A DNA stretch of 64,000 nucleotides from Balaenoptera acutorostrata (taxonomy: Eukaryota > Chordata > Mammalia > Artiodactyla > Balaenopteridae). Both the position numbers and the translations under genes were made by a program. The DNA is taken from NCBI RefSeq assembly GCF_949987535.1, contig NC_080067.1:68386128-68450127 (forward strand). The letters run 5' to 3'. Positions 1-11,039 of this stretch are shown here, piece after piece. Each line of letters starts with the position of its first letter. The first letter of the stretch is position 1. Under the pieces are notes generated by a model. That model had not been told where the DNA came from, made no database searches, and saw only the letters and a program-made list of their open reading frames with translations.

Positions 1-155
1 GCTGTAGTACTCATCAAATAAAAACTAACCCAAGGAGATGATGAAATTAGTAATGGATTTGTAAGCAAAGTAGCTCCCTATGTGAGATCTTAACATCTTC
101 CTGTGACAACGTGGAGTACACTGGGAGCTGAGTGTGGTATTTAACATCCTCTAAG

Positions 156-275
156 ACAGTCACTCTTAACCAGAATTGTGTGTCAGAATAACCTAAGAAA
201 CTTTAAAAAATATAGTTGCCTGGCCCCAATCCCACAGAATCATTGTGATGTACATCTAGAGTTAAGCATCACTGG
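156..275. mobile_element. MER5-like hAT DNA-transposon remnant
   Basis: 'cagtcactcttaacc' near the left end and 'gttaagcatcactgg' near the right end form diverged inverted repeats around a core (agaataacctaagaaacttt, cctggccccaatccca) typical of the short non-autonomous MER5/Charlie family. Edges are approximate. Confidence 0.55.
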
Positions 276-1467
276 CCTAAATGTAATATTCCAGGATGAC
301 ATAGCTTTCACATCAGACATACACATTTTTAAGTTACATTATAATGTGCACTAGCCATTGAAAACAGTCATATACTTACTTTAGAGATTATAATATTATA
401 AAAATAGAAAGTTTTGGTTATTCTAGTATTCTGTGCTATTTTTAAATACCAAAATACCAGGAGTTTTGTAGATTGTAATAATTTTTTGAAATTTCAGTCA
501 TTTAAACCTTAAGCAGGCTACACTTCATTTAAATTCACAGTCATACAGATGTGCGTATGCAGATGTTGAGAAGAGCAGTCTGACTACATACCCTCCTGAA
601 CTTCAGTTCAGTACCTTTTCAAAGTATCTGTGTTTTAATTCCCTGTTCTCAGAAATTACTGAGGCTAGACATCTTTTTTTATTTTTATGAATCATTTGTA
701 CTTCCCTCAGATCCAGTTTGGGCCCTAGTCTACCCCTAGAATTAACTAGGAGATACCTTAGAATTAGGGTTAGGGGTAAGAGGGAAGGAAGAGAGCTGGG
801 AGAAGGATGGGGGAGCTGGGGGTGGAGCTGAGAGAAGGGGGAGGGGGCTGAGGAGGACTGAGCTAGGTGGAAGAGGAAGGCGGGCCCAGCCCTTTCTCTG
901 GAGCCCCTGTACCTTTTTTCCCATAGCAAAATTCCTTCTGTTCCTCTTTCGCTTCCTCCAGTGTCAGATCCATTCTCTTAGGACCTGACTCCTCTTCCCC
1001 TAGGATAATTTATTTTAACCAAGTCCTTGTTCTCCATCCATCCTACCTGGAGAGACTCAGGCTGGAAGGACAGAGAAGCTCAGCTTTGAACTCGGCCTTT
1101 TCTCACATGTAACAAAGTACAGAAGACAATGGTGACCAAATCTTAATTTTTTTAATTAAGAAAAAGTATTAGGTAATATAAATATCAATATAGTCATTTG
1201 CTCTGATATTGAATTTAGTTAAACTTCACAGTAATAAAAATGGCGAATCACAAGAGTATCAGAGGTCTTCCATGGAAAGTCTTGCTCTGTTATTACCTAT
1301 ACCTAGATTGTAAATATGTTATTAGGTAAGATCTTTTAGAGGTACTATGAAAGTTGTTTTGTTCACTAGCGATCCACAAATAATTTTACATTTACTCGGT
1401 ATATTTTATCTCCCTAAACTAACTCCAACCCCGGATAATTAACTCTAAGTTAACTTGTCACCTATTA
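276..1467. other. Intron of VPS8, no gene seen; purine-rich tract inside
   Basis: I see no exon with convincing splice sites. The AT-rich first half is unremarkable. Positions about 765-890 are a purine-rich tract on the + strand with four G5 runs at 809-847. Confidence 0.5.
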
Positions 1468-2135
1468 TTCCTTTCTGTCATATCAGTTCAGCTGCAAGGC
1501 CCTCTCTCACCTACTTCAGAGAGAGGCAGTGCACCCACAGTCCTTACTCTTCCCTCTCCCCCAAAAGCAATACGACCTGGAATGTCCTCACCTTTGACAA
1601 CAGCTAAATTGCCAGCTCTACTTTAGCCTAGAGAAATGAAGCGTTGACAGAGATTCTCCCCTTGACCAAACTTCAGTCAGGCTCCTCTGAGCCCTCTGCT
1701 CCGCTAGGTCTGACCTTGGGCTTCCATCTCTGTTTTTGTAGAGTCTATTTTTAGCAAGAATCCTGCTAAGTCAGTTTAGCTAGAATCCTCACCCTCAATA
1801 TGTGATCACTCTTGATATCTGTCCAAATTTCTCACACCGCCCCCTCCCCCACCCAGGTAATATGTGATCATCCTGGCCTGCCTTCAACAAGAATTCTGTT
1901 AGGTCAGTTTATCAAAGAATTGTCCTACCCTCCTAGTAACTCTCCATCCATTGACTGCCCCACTTCCACCCCATGGCTATAAATCTCTACTTTTCCTTGT
2001 TGTATTTGAGTTGAGCCCAGTCTCTCTCCTTTACTGCAGTACCCCATTGTAGTGTTCCCTGTGCCTATCATGAGAGTCCGAATAAATTCTGCTTTACTGT
2101 TTTAACAAGCGTCATGGATAATTTTTTCTTTAACA
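1468..2135 (+). mobile_element. Probable solitary LTR of an endogenous retrovirus
   Basis: The stretch has the layout of an LTR on the + strand. It carries two related internal blocks with 'aagaatcctgctaagtcagt' and 'aagaattctgttaggtcagt', a TATA-like 'ggctataaatc' at about 1975, and a poly(A) signal 'gaataaattctgct' at about 2080. It ends in 'tttaaca'. No gag, pol or env reading frame adjoins it, so it would be a solo LTR. The left edge is uncertain and no target duplication was established. The family is not identified. Confidence 0.5.
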
Positions 2136-2272
2136 GAACCTTGAATTAACAAGACAGATAACTTTAGCTCCACCTTTAAAAAGAGCATTCTTTCAAATTG
2201 ATCCACCATATCCAGGATGTCAGAAATCTAGTAGTGTTCTGCCTTGAGAGTCCCAGTCCAGAAGCCATCATA

Positions 2273-2352
2273 TTGGATTGGCCAAAAAGTTCGTTCGGGT
2301 TTTTCCTTAAGACGTTATGGAAAAACCCTAACTAACTTTTTGGCCAACCCAA
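2273..2352. mobile_element. 80-bp mariner-type MITE (near-perfect hairpin)
   Basis: The element begins 'ttggattggccaaaaagttc' and ends with its inverted copy '...actttttggccaacccaa'. The terminal repeats are about 34 nt with few mismatches around a short loop (ttaagacgttat). It is flanked by the TA target duplication at 2271-2272 and 2353-2354. This matches the small mariner-derived palindromes of cetartiodactyls. It has no coding capacity. Confidence 0.85.
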
Positions 2353-2354
2353 TA

Positions 2355-3129
2355 CTTTATCCTCTTATTTTATGTCTTATATAGGAGGCAGGCGTCAGTT
2401 AAGATTATGCTGTAAATTTATTTTAAATTTGATGTTTGGCATTTCAATACAATCATTTTTATATAAACAGTATTTTAAATGATAGTGTCCCAGACTAACC
2501 CATAAAAGCCTGTTTGACCCACAATGTAAATAAATAATACCAGTGAGGGGAGGGAAAAATTTTTTTTTCTTTTACCCTTCTGTGTCCTAGACAGATTAAG
2601 AAGAGAAAAGCATACAAATTTATTGAGTGTTTTACATGACACGGGAGCCTTCATAAGGACATGAAGACCTGAGGGAGCACTTAAAGCTGAGCGTTTTGTG
2701 CTAGGTTTGATGAAGGGTAGAAAGTCATAGGCAAATGTGATAGGACTGAAGGATATGAGCTAAGGGTGATAAACTGGGGGAAACTTAGCAAGATGTGTTT
2801 GTTTGGATTCCTCTCAGTGTCCCTCCATCTTCAGAGATGAGGATGCTCCTTTCCTCCAGGAAGAGAGAGAGTACCTTTCATAAGATGGTCTTAGGATCTG
2901 CTTCACAGGAGAAGGGGAAGGGCAGAGAGTCCTTCCTGCACCTGACATTTCTCAAATTCCTTGAGCTTAAAATATTCAATATGCCAACATACCGTATTTT
3001 GGGGAAGCGTGTCCTGAGCCCCATCACTAATAATACGTACATTGAATTCTGGATTGAGGGGGAGAGCAAGGTTAAGAAGGTTGAGTTCAGAGGAAGTAAG
3101 GAGGAGGTGCTTCTTGAGCCGGCCTTAGA
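2355..3129. other. VPS8 intron, nothing recognised
   Basis: A 138-codon open stretch (2795-3211) runs through here, but it reads into the SINE tail and resembles no protein. I treat it as chance. No splice-flanked exon of VPS8 was seen. Confidence 0.5.
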
Positions 3130-3137
3130 CAAAGTTT

Positions 3138-3471
3138 CTTTTTTTTTTTTTTTTTTAAAGGAATGCCTTTTTTTAAAAAAAATATTTATTTATTTATTTT
3201 ATTATTTTTAACTGTGTTGGGTCTTCGTTTCTGTGCAAGGGCTTTCTCTAGTTGCAGCAAGCGGGGGCCACTCTTCATCGCGGTGCGTGGGCCTCTCACT
3301 ATCACGGCCTCTGTTGTTGCGGAGCACAAGCTCCAGACGCACAGGCTCAGTAGTTGTGGCTCACGGGCCCAGTTGCTCCGCGGCATGTGGGATCTTCCCA
3401 GACCAGAGCTCGAACCCGCGTCCCCTGCATTGGCAGGCAGACTCTCAACCACTGCGCCACCAGGGAAGCCC
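3138..3471 (-). mobile_element. CHR SINE, younger type
   Basis: The tRNA-derived head lies at the right end ('ccaccagggaagcccc') with the B-box complement 'gctcgaacccgcg'. The body has 'cagacgcacaggctcagtag' and the tail is a T/ATTT-rich stretch at the left. 'caaagttt' at about 3130-3137 and again at about 3472-3479 is the target duplication. Pol III A and B boxes lie in the head. It is non-autonomous and mobilised by L1. Confidence 0.9.
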
Positions 3472-3479
3472 CAAAGTTT

Positions 3480-5560
3480 TGAATTATAGAAAGTTTGTCT
3501 TTGATGCCCTTTGAACTCTGCCTCCTTCCACTCTGTCCTCTTCTTTCAGGGGTTGCAGGGTGCACACACTTCTTTAAGCTCTACACTTTATAAGCACACT
3601 CGGATATATAGTATTGTTCCTGGGTAGATTTTTAAAATCCAAAATTGCCTTCTTCTATGCCCCAATCAAAACAATCACAACTAATTGCTAATTGCTTGTC
3701 AATGTGACACTTTTACAAAGAGAGTGTACAATTAACATATGAATACAATGAAGTATACACAATGATGAAAAAACCCTTTTCCAATACCAGTTGACCTCAA
3801 GGGTAAGAAGAAAACAGGTTGTGTGGACTAGATTACATTAGTCTCTGAATGATTTCCCATCACACTTTAGCCTTTGTAAATGAGTATGCTTGTTAACTAA
3901 TCTCAAGTAAAGGATTAGAGTCTTTCCAGGTACTGGGGAAACTAGGAGTATAGAAAAAGGTATTTAGGGACAAAAGAATATCAAGAATAGGTAGACTGGT
4001 TCTGCCTAGCAGTTTTCCCTGGCAGACAACTTCAGACTATTTTTGCCTTTGATTCTTCCCTTTCTGTTCTTCTTAAGCAATAGGATTTTTTTTTTTTAAC
4101 TTCCAGGTTTTTCCTTTCATGAAGCTCCTATAGCAACATTCTAGAGAGTAGAGAAAATGAAAGAAAGTTATTTTGAGATGGTGACTGCTTGTATATATGT
4201 GTCATAGCAGAATATTGCTTTTTTTGCTCTTGCCCCAAAAACCTGAGTTAGTAGGATCCTCATTCCTGTTTGTGTGTGTGTGTGGGGGGGTATAGTTTAT
4301 GCACATTTGATTTAACATTTATATGTATTTATTGAGTTGTTTCTAAAGGAGTGACTTATTTTGTCAACAGCATTTTTTAGGAAACTAATAATCTAGTTGA
4401 ATTCTCATGTGTATTTCTCTGTTTTCTTTATCCAATTTCTTTAAGTTACCTTTGCTCTGTAAATAATGCCCTCGGTAGAATTAATTGACCTACAAAGATA
4501 TTGGTGGCATTTGTATGTAGAAAGATTAGATAGTTTTGAAGGGAGGGAGGTTAATCCTCCAGAAACAAATTATTTGCCTGAATTGAGGCCAACAGCCTGG
4601 GAGAAAGGGTTTGCATCCTCTTCCAATTCCCTTCTTTGGGACAGCTGCTACATAAAGCCCTACCCCACGCCCACTCCCTGTGTGCATTCCTGCTGGCCAA
4701 GATTTCTCACAGGAGTTCTCCTGATATACTTACATCCAGATGCAGGTCCTTTGTGGGGTGGGGATGCTTGAAGGATAATACAGAAGGACACTGATGGTTT
4801 CTGTGGGGCTATGAGCTTCATAAGGAATAAAGAGAATGTGCAAGTGTATTTATAGTCACAGTATTTTCCTCAGTACAGTTTTCTTGGTAATGTCGATTTA
4901 GCCTTTGTTAGCAATGTCCTGGAGGCCTCTGAAATATGTGGTATGATTTTCTTGTAGGAAAAAAACACATAAAACGTTGTACTGTATTTCTAAGTCTTTA
5001 ATCAAAATAAAGTAAAAATTGAACATTGCTAAGGAAATGAATATCTTTGCCAAGGAGCAAAACATAGATTATGGAAATGGTTATACATTGGATTTAAATT
5101 GAATCTGTCACTGTTTCTGTGGATAATTTTGAAGGGATATTTTAAGATATTGACACAGTGTTGAAATAGCGTATTTCAAAGTTTAAAAAAATAGAACATT
5201 ATATATATTCATGAACTTTGACATATAAAAATGCATTCCTACCTCAGTGAGTGCCTGTCTGCTTGGCCAGGCTCACCACCAGATATTGTTATCTTTGTTA
5301 GTATTTTTGCCAGCAGCTCAAATTCAACCTTCTAAATCCTAACACGTCATCATCTACTAATCTTTTAGGTAAATGGATGGATAGATGGATGGATAGATAG
5401 TTTACATGCATTTATATCTTTATTCCTTAATTTAATAATTCTTTATAATGAGATTGCTATCTGCTAAGCAATGTGTGAGAGGTTGAAATGGCTCAAAATT
5501 ATACTCACTTTTTTCAGTCTAAACCTGTTCCTCCTCCTTTATTTTCTCTCTTAGCAAATG
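3480..5560. other. VPS8 intron, no gene; two simple repeats
   Basis: This is AT-rich unique-looking sequence. It holds a short (GT)n followed by a G run at about 4270-4290 and a (GGAT/AGAT) repeat at about 5374-5400. The 101-codon frame at 4466-4771 has no recognisable product or splice context. Confidence 0.5.
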
Positions 5561-5569
5561 GCTGTATCC

Positions 5570-5690
5570 ACCCATTTACTTCACTTAAGAATTTACTGAG
5601 TAACTACAGCATACTAAGCACTGTGACAGGCATGGGAGATAAAATGGTGAATAAGGTGGGACCCTGCCTTCAGAGGCAATTGCAGTGTAA
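5570..5690 (-). repeat. L2 3'-end fragment (antisense)
   Basis: 'ttactgagtaactacagcat' followed by 'aagcactgtgacaggcatgg' and 'aaaatggtgaataagg' matches the diverged reverse complement of the L2 LINE 3' end. Confidence 0.5.
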
Positions 5691-5829
5691 GTGTCTTAAA
5701 TAAAACCCTTGGTGTGATGATGAATTTTTAACTTTCCTTTACCAACTCCACTGCACCTTCTCAGCCACACCACACAGAACCAGTCAGTCATCAAAACGTA
5801 CCTCTTGTATGTCTCTTACATGTGAGTCC

Positions 5830-6235
5830 TTCTCTCGTCCACCCCCTCTGCCTCTGGGCCTCTGGTTCAGGCCCTCAGTATCTCTCTTCTGGTCTCTTTT
5901 GCTGGTCTCCTAACCAGCCTTCTTAATTCTTCTACTTCCATTTTCAAATAGGCAAATAATGATAGTGTTCCCTTTCCCCTTCTCAAAGTTCTTTTAGTTT
6001 CCATTATCCAAGGTAAAATCTGAACTCCTTATGGTGTAAAAGACCCTTCTTGATCTCATTCAGGCATATCGGTTCAGCTTAATTTTCTTCCATCCTGCCA
6101 TTTCTCTTTTCCTCTTTATTCCTCAGTAGTACCGAACTTTTTGTTCATGGGATACACTACACAGGGTTGTTCTGCCCACCCTTTGAATATGTGTTCCTCC
6201 CTTTTAGTCCACTTTGTTTTCTTTCTTTTCATAGT
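5830..6235 (+). repeat. L2 LINE fragment (sense)
   Basis: 'tggtctcctaaccagccttc', 'ggtaaaatctgaactcctta' and 'aaaagacccttcttgatctc' follow the order of the L2 reverse-transcriptase 3' region. It is old and diverged. Confidence 0.55.
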
Positions 6236-7040
6236 TTTATCTATATGTATTAAGAGCTCTAAGGTTGTACATGTGCTTTGATCCAGTGATTCCATTTTGG
6301 AAAATATATTTTAAGGAAATACCATAAGAAAAAGGTAGTTAATATTGAAATATCCATATTAACATTTATATAGTGAAAAAACTGTTTAAAAAAGTAGATG
6401 GGGGAGATAGCTATATAAATGGTAAGGTATATGAACATAATTAAATACCAGATTGGCAAACATGGCAATATGAATGTTTAAATAATGCTAAACTGGAAAA
6501 ATACATAACATTAAATGGTATGCACACATACTGTTTGTGTGTATGATTGAATGATAATCAGATGATGTGGTTAGATGTAGGTAGCTTAATGCTCACCATA
6601 TTCGTTGCCCCCACTAATTGCTTAGTTAATAATAGAAATTTAGATTGATACTTTAATAATAAAAATGAGAGCAATTGTTAGGAGTTTGGAACGGTCTGCT
6701 CTTTGCTTTTAGAATTTCTGAAACAATGAAAACTGGCATGTGAGTGCTACGAACTAAAGTTTCAAAAACTTTGCTTCATTGATATTTAAAGAAATCTTTC
6801 CAAATACCCATATTTTTTCTATTTACAATGAAAAGGACACATATTAAGGTACTTTGTGGCTTTTACAAAATCCTACCCTTTCTTCTGTTCTGTTTATACT
6901 ATTTTTTATTCATCACCCTTGTTTTTTGTTTCTTTTTGTTGTTTCCTACTATTTTTATACCTCCTCTGACTTTAACTGAGGGTTTGTATATGATTCCATT
7001 TTTTGTCTCTCTTAGTATATTAATTATACTTATTTTAAAA
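6236..7040. other. VPS8 intron, nothing recognised
   Basis: AT-rich sequence with no exon, RNA gene or clear repeat that I can name. Confidence 0.5.
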
Positions 7041-7044
7041 AACT

Positions 7045-8905
7045 TTTTCTAGTGGTTGACTTTCCATTTTTCGATTGGGTTGTTCTTTTGTTGTTGAGTT
7101 GTATGAGCTGTTTGTATATTTTGGGAATTAAGCCCTTGTCGGTCCCATCCTTCACAAATATTTTCTCCCATTCTGTAGGTTTTCTTTTCCTTTTGTTTAT
7201 GGTTTCCTTTGCTGTGCAAAAGCTTGTAAGTTTGATTAGGTCCCATTTGTTTATTTTTGCTTTTATTTCTATTGCCTTGGGAGACTGACCTAAGAAAACA
7301 TTGGTACAATTTATGTCAGGGAATGTTTTGTCTATGATCTCTTCTAGGAGTTTTATGGTGTCTCGTCTTGTATTTAAGTCTTTAAGCCATTTTGAGCTTA
7401 TTTTTGTGCATGGCGTGAGGGTATGTTCTGACTTCTTTGATTTACATGCAGCTGTTCAACTCTCCCAGCACCACTTGCTGAAGAGACTGTCTTTTTCACG
7501 TTTTATTGTTTGGCCTCCTTTGTCGAACATTAATTGACCAGAGGTGTGTGGGTTTATTTCTGGGGGTCTCTATTCTGTTCCATTGATCTGTATGTCTGTT
7601 TTTGTGCCAGTACCACACTGTTTTGATTACTGAAGCTTTGTAGTATTATCTGAAGTCTGGGAGGGTTATGCCTCCTCAGGATTGCCTTGGCAATTCTGGG
7701 TCTTTTATGGTTCCTTATAAATTTTAGATTTATTTGTTCTAGTTTTGTGAAAAATGTCATGGGTAATTTGATAGGGATCACATTAAATCTGTAGATTGCT
7801 TTGGGTAGTATTGCCATTTTAACAGTACTGATTCTTCCAATCCAAGAGCATGGAATATCTTTCCATTTCTTTGAATCATCTTTAATTTCCTTTATTAATG
7901 TTTTGTAGTTCTCAGCATGTAAGTCTTTCACCTCCTTGGTGGGGTTTATTCCTAAATATTTTATTTATTTATTGATGCAATTTTAAAAGGTATTATTTTT
8001 TTACATTCCCTTTATGCTGTTCCATTGTTAGTGTAAACATGTGCAACCGATTTCTGTATGTTAATCTTGTATCCTGCTATGTTGCTGAATTCATTTATCA
8101 GTTCTAGTAGTTTTTTTGTGGAGTCTTTAGGGTTTTCTATATATAGTAGAAAACTATGTCATCTGCATATAGTGACAATTTTACCTCTTCCCTACCAATT
8201 TGAATACCTTTTATTTCTTTTTCTTGTGTGATTGCTGTGGCTAGGACTTCCAATACTATGTTGAAGAGAAGTGGTGAGAGTGGGCATCCTTCTTCCAGAT
8301 TTTAGTGGGAAGGCTTTCAGCTTTTCACTGTTGAGTATTATATTGGCTGTGGGTTTGTCATAAATAGCTTTTATTATGTTGAGATATGTTCCCTCTATAC
8401 CCATTTCGTAAGGGTTTTTATCATGAATGGATGTTGAATTTTGTCAAATGCTTTTTCTTCATCTATTAAGATGATCATGTGGTTTTTGTTGATGTGGTGT
8501 ATCACATTGATGATTTGCATATGTTGAACCATCCTTGTGACCCTGGGATGAATCCAACTTGGTCATGGTGTATGACCTTTTTTATGTGTTGTTGGATTCA
8601 GTTTGCTAATATTTGTTGAGTTTTTGCATCTATATTCACCAAAGATATTGGCCTTTAATTTTCTTTTCTGGTAGTGTCTTTGTCTGGTTTTGGTATCAGG
8701 GTGATGGTGGCTTCATAGAATGTCTTTGGGAGTGTTCCTTCCTCTTCAGTCTTTTGGAAGAGTTTGAGAAGGATCGGTATAAGTTCTTCTTCGTACATTT
8801 GGTAGAATTTCCCAGTGAAGCATCTGGCCCTGGACTTTTGTTTGTAGGGAGTTTTTGTAGCAATTTTTTGTATGTTATTAACGCTGTTCCAGTTCTTTAC
8901 ATAAG
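7045..8905 (-). mobile_element. LINE-1 fragment, middle of ORF2 (dead)
   Basis: On the minus strand, pieces of L1 ORF2 can be read. The longest is a 125-codon block at 7554-7931 ([39 protein letters not shown]). The catalytic box is present as YADD at about 8150-8165. Frameshifts and stops break the frame elsewhere. Both ends are missing: there is no endonuclease start, 3' UTR or poly(A), and no target duplication was found. Confidence 0.85.
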
Positions 8906-8966
8906 GGGCTTTAGTTGAGGAATTCTGAAGAGAAGATAGGACTCCCAGAAGGAACTGACTTCTTTT

Positions 8967-8979
8967 TTTTTTTTTAATT

Positions 8980-9014
<35 letters not shown>

Positions 9015-9260
9015 TGGCTGTGTTGGGTCTTCGCTTCTGTGCGAGGGCCCCCTCCAGATGTGGCAAGTGGGGGCCACTCCTCATCGCGGTGCGCAGGCCT
9101 CTCTTGTTGCGGAGCACAGGCTCCAGACGCGCAGGCCCAGCAACTGTGGCTCACGGGCCCAGTCACTCCGCGGCATGTGGGATCCTCCCAGACCAGGGCT
9201 CGAACCCGCGTCCCCTGCACTGGCAGGCAGACTCTCAACCACTGCGCCACCAGGGAAGCC
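8967..9260 (-). mobile_element. CHR SINE, younger type
   Basis: Antisense copy with its head at 9260 ('gccaccagggaagcc') and its tail at the left, including an (ATTT)n run of about nine units (about 8978-9014). The perfect 12-bp target duplication 'ctgacttctttt' lies at 8955-8966 and 9261-9272. The diagnostic body block is 'ctccagacgcgcaggc'. Confidence 0.95.
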
Positions 9261-9474
9261 CTGACTTCTTTTGAAGGTAGAGAAAAGATGATTCTTATAT
9301 CTCCAATGAACCGCAGTTGATTTTTTAAATAGTTCCAGTAGTGTCCACCATGGTAAAACTAATACTCCCACAGCTTTTGTGTAGGCATTATGAATAATGG
9401 GCTTTGTGAGTGGCTGGCATACAAGGCAAATGAACCATAAATTTTGTATATCCTACTATTCATCCACTTATTTG

Positions 9475-9690
9475 TTTTAACAACAACCAAATAATTAGCC
9501 CTTGCTACATGGAAGACACTGTTGTAGGCTTTAAGAATTCATTAGTGAGAAGGTACTGATGCCTCACAGAATTTATAGTCTTTTAGAGAAGATAGATAAT
9601 TGAAGAAGTAATTACAACATGATGTGATTGGTGCTATAAGGGAAGTTTAGTAGGGACAGTTGTTGAGACTAGAAGATGGCTTATTATATA
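9475..9690 (-). repeat. L2 fragment (antisense)
   Basis: 'gacactgttgtaggcttta', 'ttcattagtgagaag' and 'gatgtgattggtgctataag' follow the antisense order of the L2 3' end. Diverged. Confidence 0.5.
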
Positions 9691-10014
9691 TAGTTACTCT
9701 TGGATCAAATTGTTTGAACTAAATTGAGTCATCTTTGTTTCTTTTAGAGCAACAGTACAACTTCAGGTATGATTTAGAGGAGCCTCCACTGAATTTCCTT
9801 AATTATTCAATGTAAATTGAGAAATATTGTGATTTAGAATGTTTCTGGTGTAGTGTATAATTCACCTTAATAACCTAAGTAACATTAAGACTTTTAATTC
9901 ATGATTTTATCTGATCAAAAGGTAGTCTTGGTTTTAAGGTAACATACTTTTTACCTGTAGCTTTAATTATGGTATGATTAAATAATGCTACTGTCTTGCC
10001 TTTTCTGTTTTCAG

Positions 10015-10162
10015 GGAAGGTATTCATGTAAATCAAGAATTGCTGCAGATATCTCCTTGTATTACAGAGCAGTTCATTGAGCTATTGTGTCAGTTCAGCC
10101 CAAACCAGGTTATAGAGACACTGCAAGTCCTTGAGTGCTACCGCCTAGAAGAAACTATTCAG
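10015..10162 (+). CDS. VPS8: VPS8 coding exon 1 of this window (alpha-solenoid)
   Basis: The exon has an acceptor 'ttctgttttcag' and a donor 'gtaaga'. Its first base completes a codon from the upstream exon, and 49 codons follow, ending in phase 0. The translation includes EGIHVNQELLQISPC and QVIETLQVLECYRLEETIQ, which I recognise as vertebrate VPS8. It is helical, solenoid-type sequence with no membrane segment or motif of its own. The upstream partner exon, which should end with two bases of a split codon, was not found in the 10 kb to the left, so the preceding intron runs off the window. Borders are confident because the frame continues exactly into the next exon. Confidence 0.95.
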
Positions 10163-10204
10163 GTAAGACCAGTAATGTAGAGAAGGCAAGAGTAAACTTT
10201 TCTT

Positions 10205-10345
10205 TATTGCTCACCATTTTACAGATGAGCACAGGGAGATTCATATATTAAATCAGTTGGCTAAGTTTATACCTAGTAAGTGCTAGCACCCGAAGTTGAA
10301 CCCAGATAGTTTGACTCCATCGTGCATGCTCTCCATTGCTGTGTT
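10205..10345 (-). repeat. MIR fragment (antisense)
   Basis: 'caccattttacagatgagca' followed by 'ggctaagtttatacctagta' and 'gaagttgaacccaga' is typical reverse-complement MIR core sequence. Confidence 0.7.
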
Positions 10346-11039
10346 ATTGCCTCTCTGTTTATTCTAGTAAAGTCAGAAACAGCACATGTCCATCATTGTT
10401 ATTCATCAAGTTTCACAGGCATTCTAGCCAACAGGATAAGCAGAGAAAAAGGAATACAGTAAAAATATTAAGAGGGAAAAACCAAGCTCTTACTTGCAGG
10501 CACTGATGGTTAGATAGTCCTGTTGTGCCATGTGACTTACTAGACTAGAAGGCAATTACACAGTCATTGCCTTGATTCTCTTTCCTTGTTTTCTCCTGTT
10601 TCCAAATGGAAATGAATGTGTGTGTGTGTGTGCATGTATGCACATATGTACATATGTATACATACACACATATTCTAATCTACCATAAGAGGCTAGTATG
10701 TTCCCTGTTTAAAATTTGTTTTTAAGCTACCTTTTTACTGTTGCTATCAATACTCATGAAACAGTAGCCTGTATTTTCTGCATCCATGTCCTAAACTGCC
10801 CACACAATTAAAATTTTTTAAATTATAAAATATTTCAAAATACATAGAAATGTGCAAAATGGGTACATATATTCCCACCAACCCAACTTTACAGATGTTA
10901 ATGTTTTGCCATACTGGCTTCAGATCTTTGTTGTTTGTTTTAGAAATAAAGCATCCTATATCTGTCATGTCTCCCTTGAGGTTACTACTGACCTGAAGAT
11001 GGGAAGTTTATCCTTCCCATCCATTTAAAAAATTTTTCC
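10346..11039. other. VPS8 intron, nothing but a (GT)n run
   Basis: A (TG)n stretch lies at about 10617-10632, followed by alternating 'catatgtacatatgtatac'. Otherwise AT-rich sequence is seen with no gene. Confidence 0.5.

Noticed and set aside
2795..3211. 138-codon + strand open frame.
   Set aside because: It runs into the SINE tail, has low-complexity ends and no recognisable domain or splice context.
3233..3514. Several overlapping frames with a repeated theme such as ARTRVPC or GSSPGLG, also at 9014-9371, 20598-20939 and 52505-52705.
   Set aside because: All are translations of CHR SINE copies, not genes.
9746..9764. Possible 19-nt microexon 'agcaacagtacaacttcag' between a pyrimidine-rich AG and 'gtatga'.
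   Set aside because: The length does not fit the VPS8 frame (exon at 10015 needs an upstream phase-2 end with known sequence), and nothing identifies it as VPS8.
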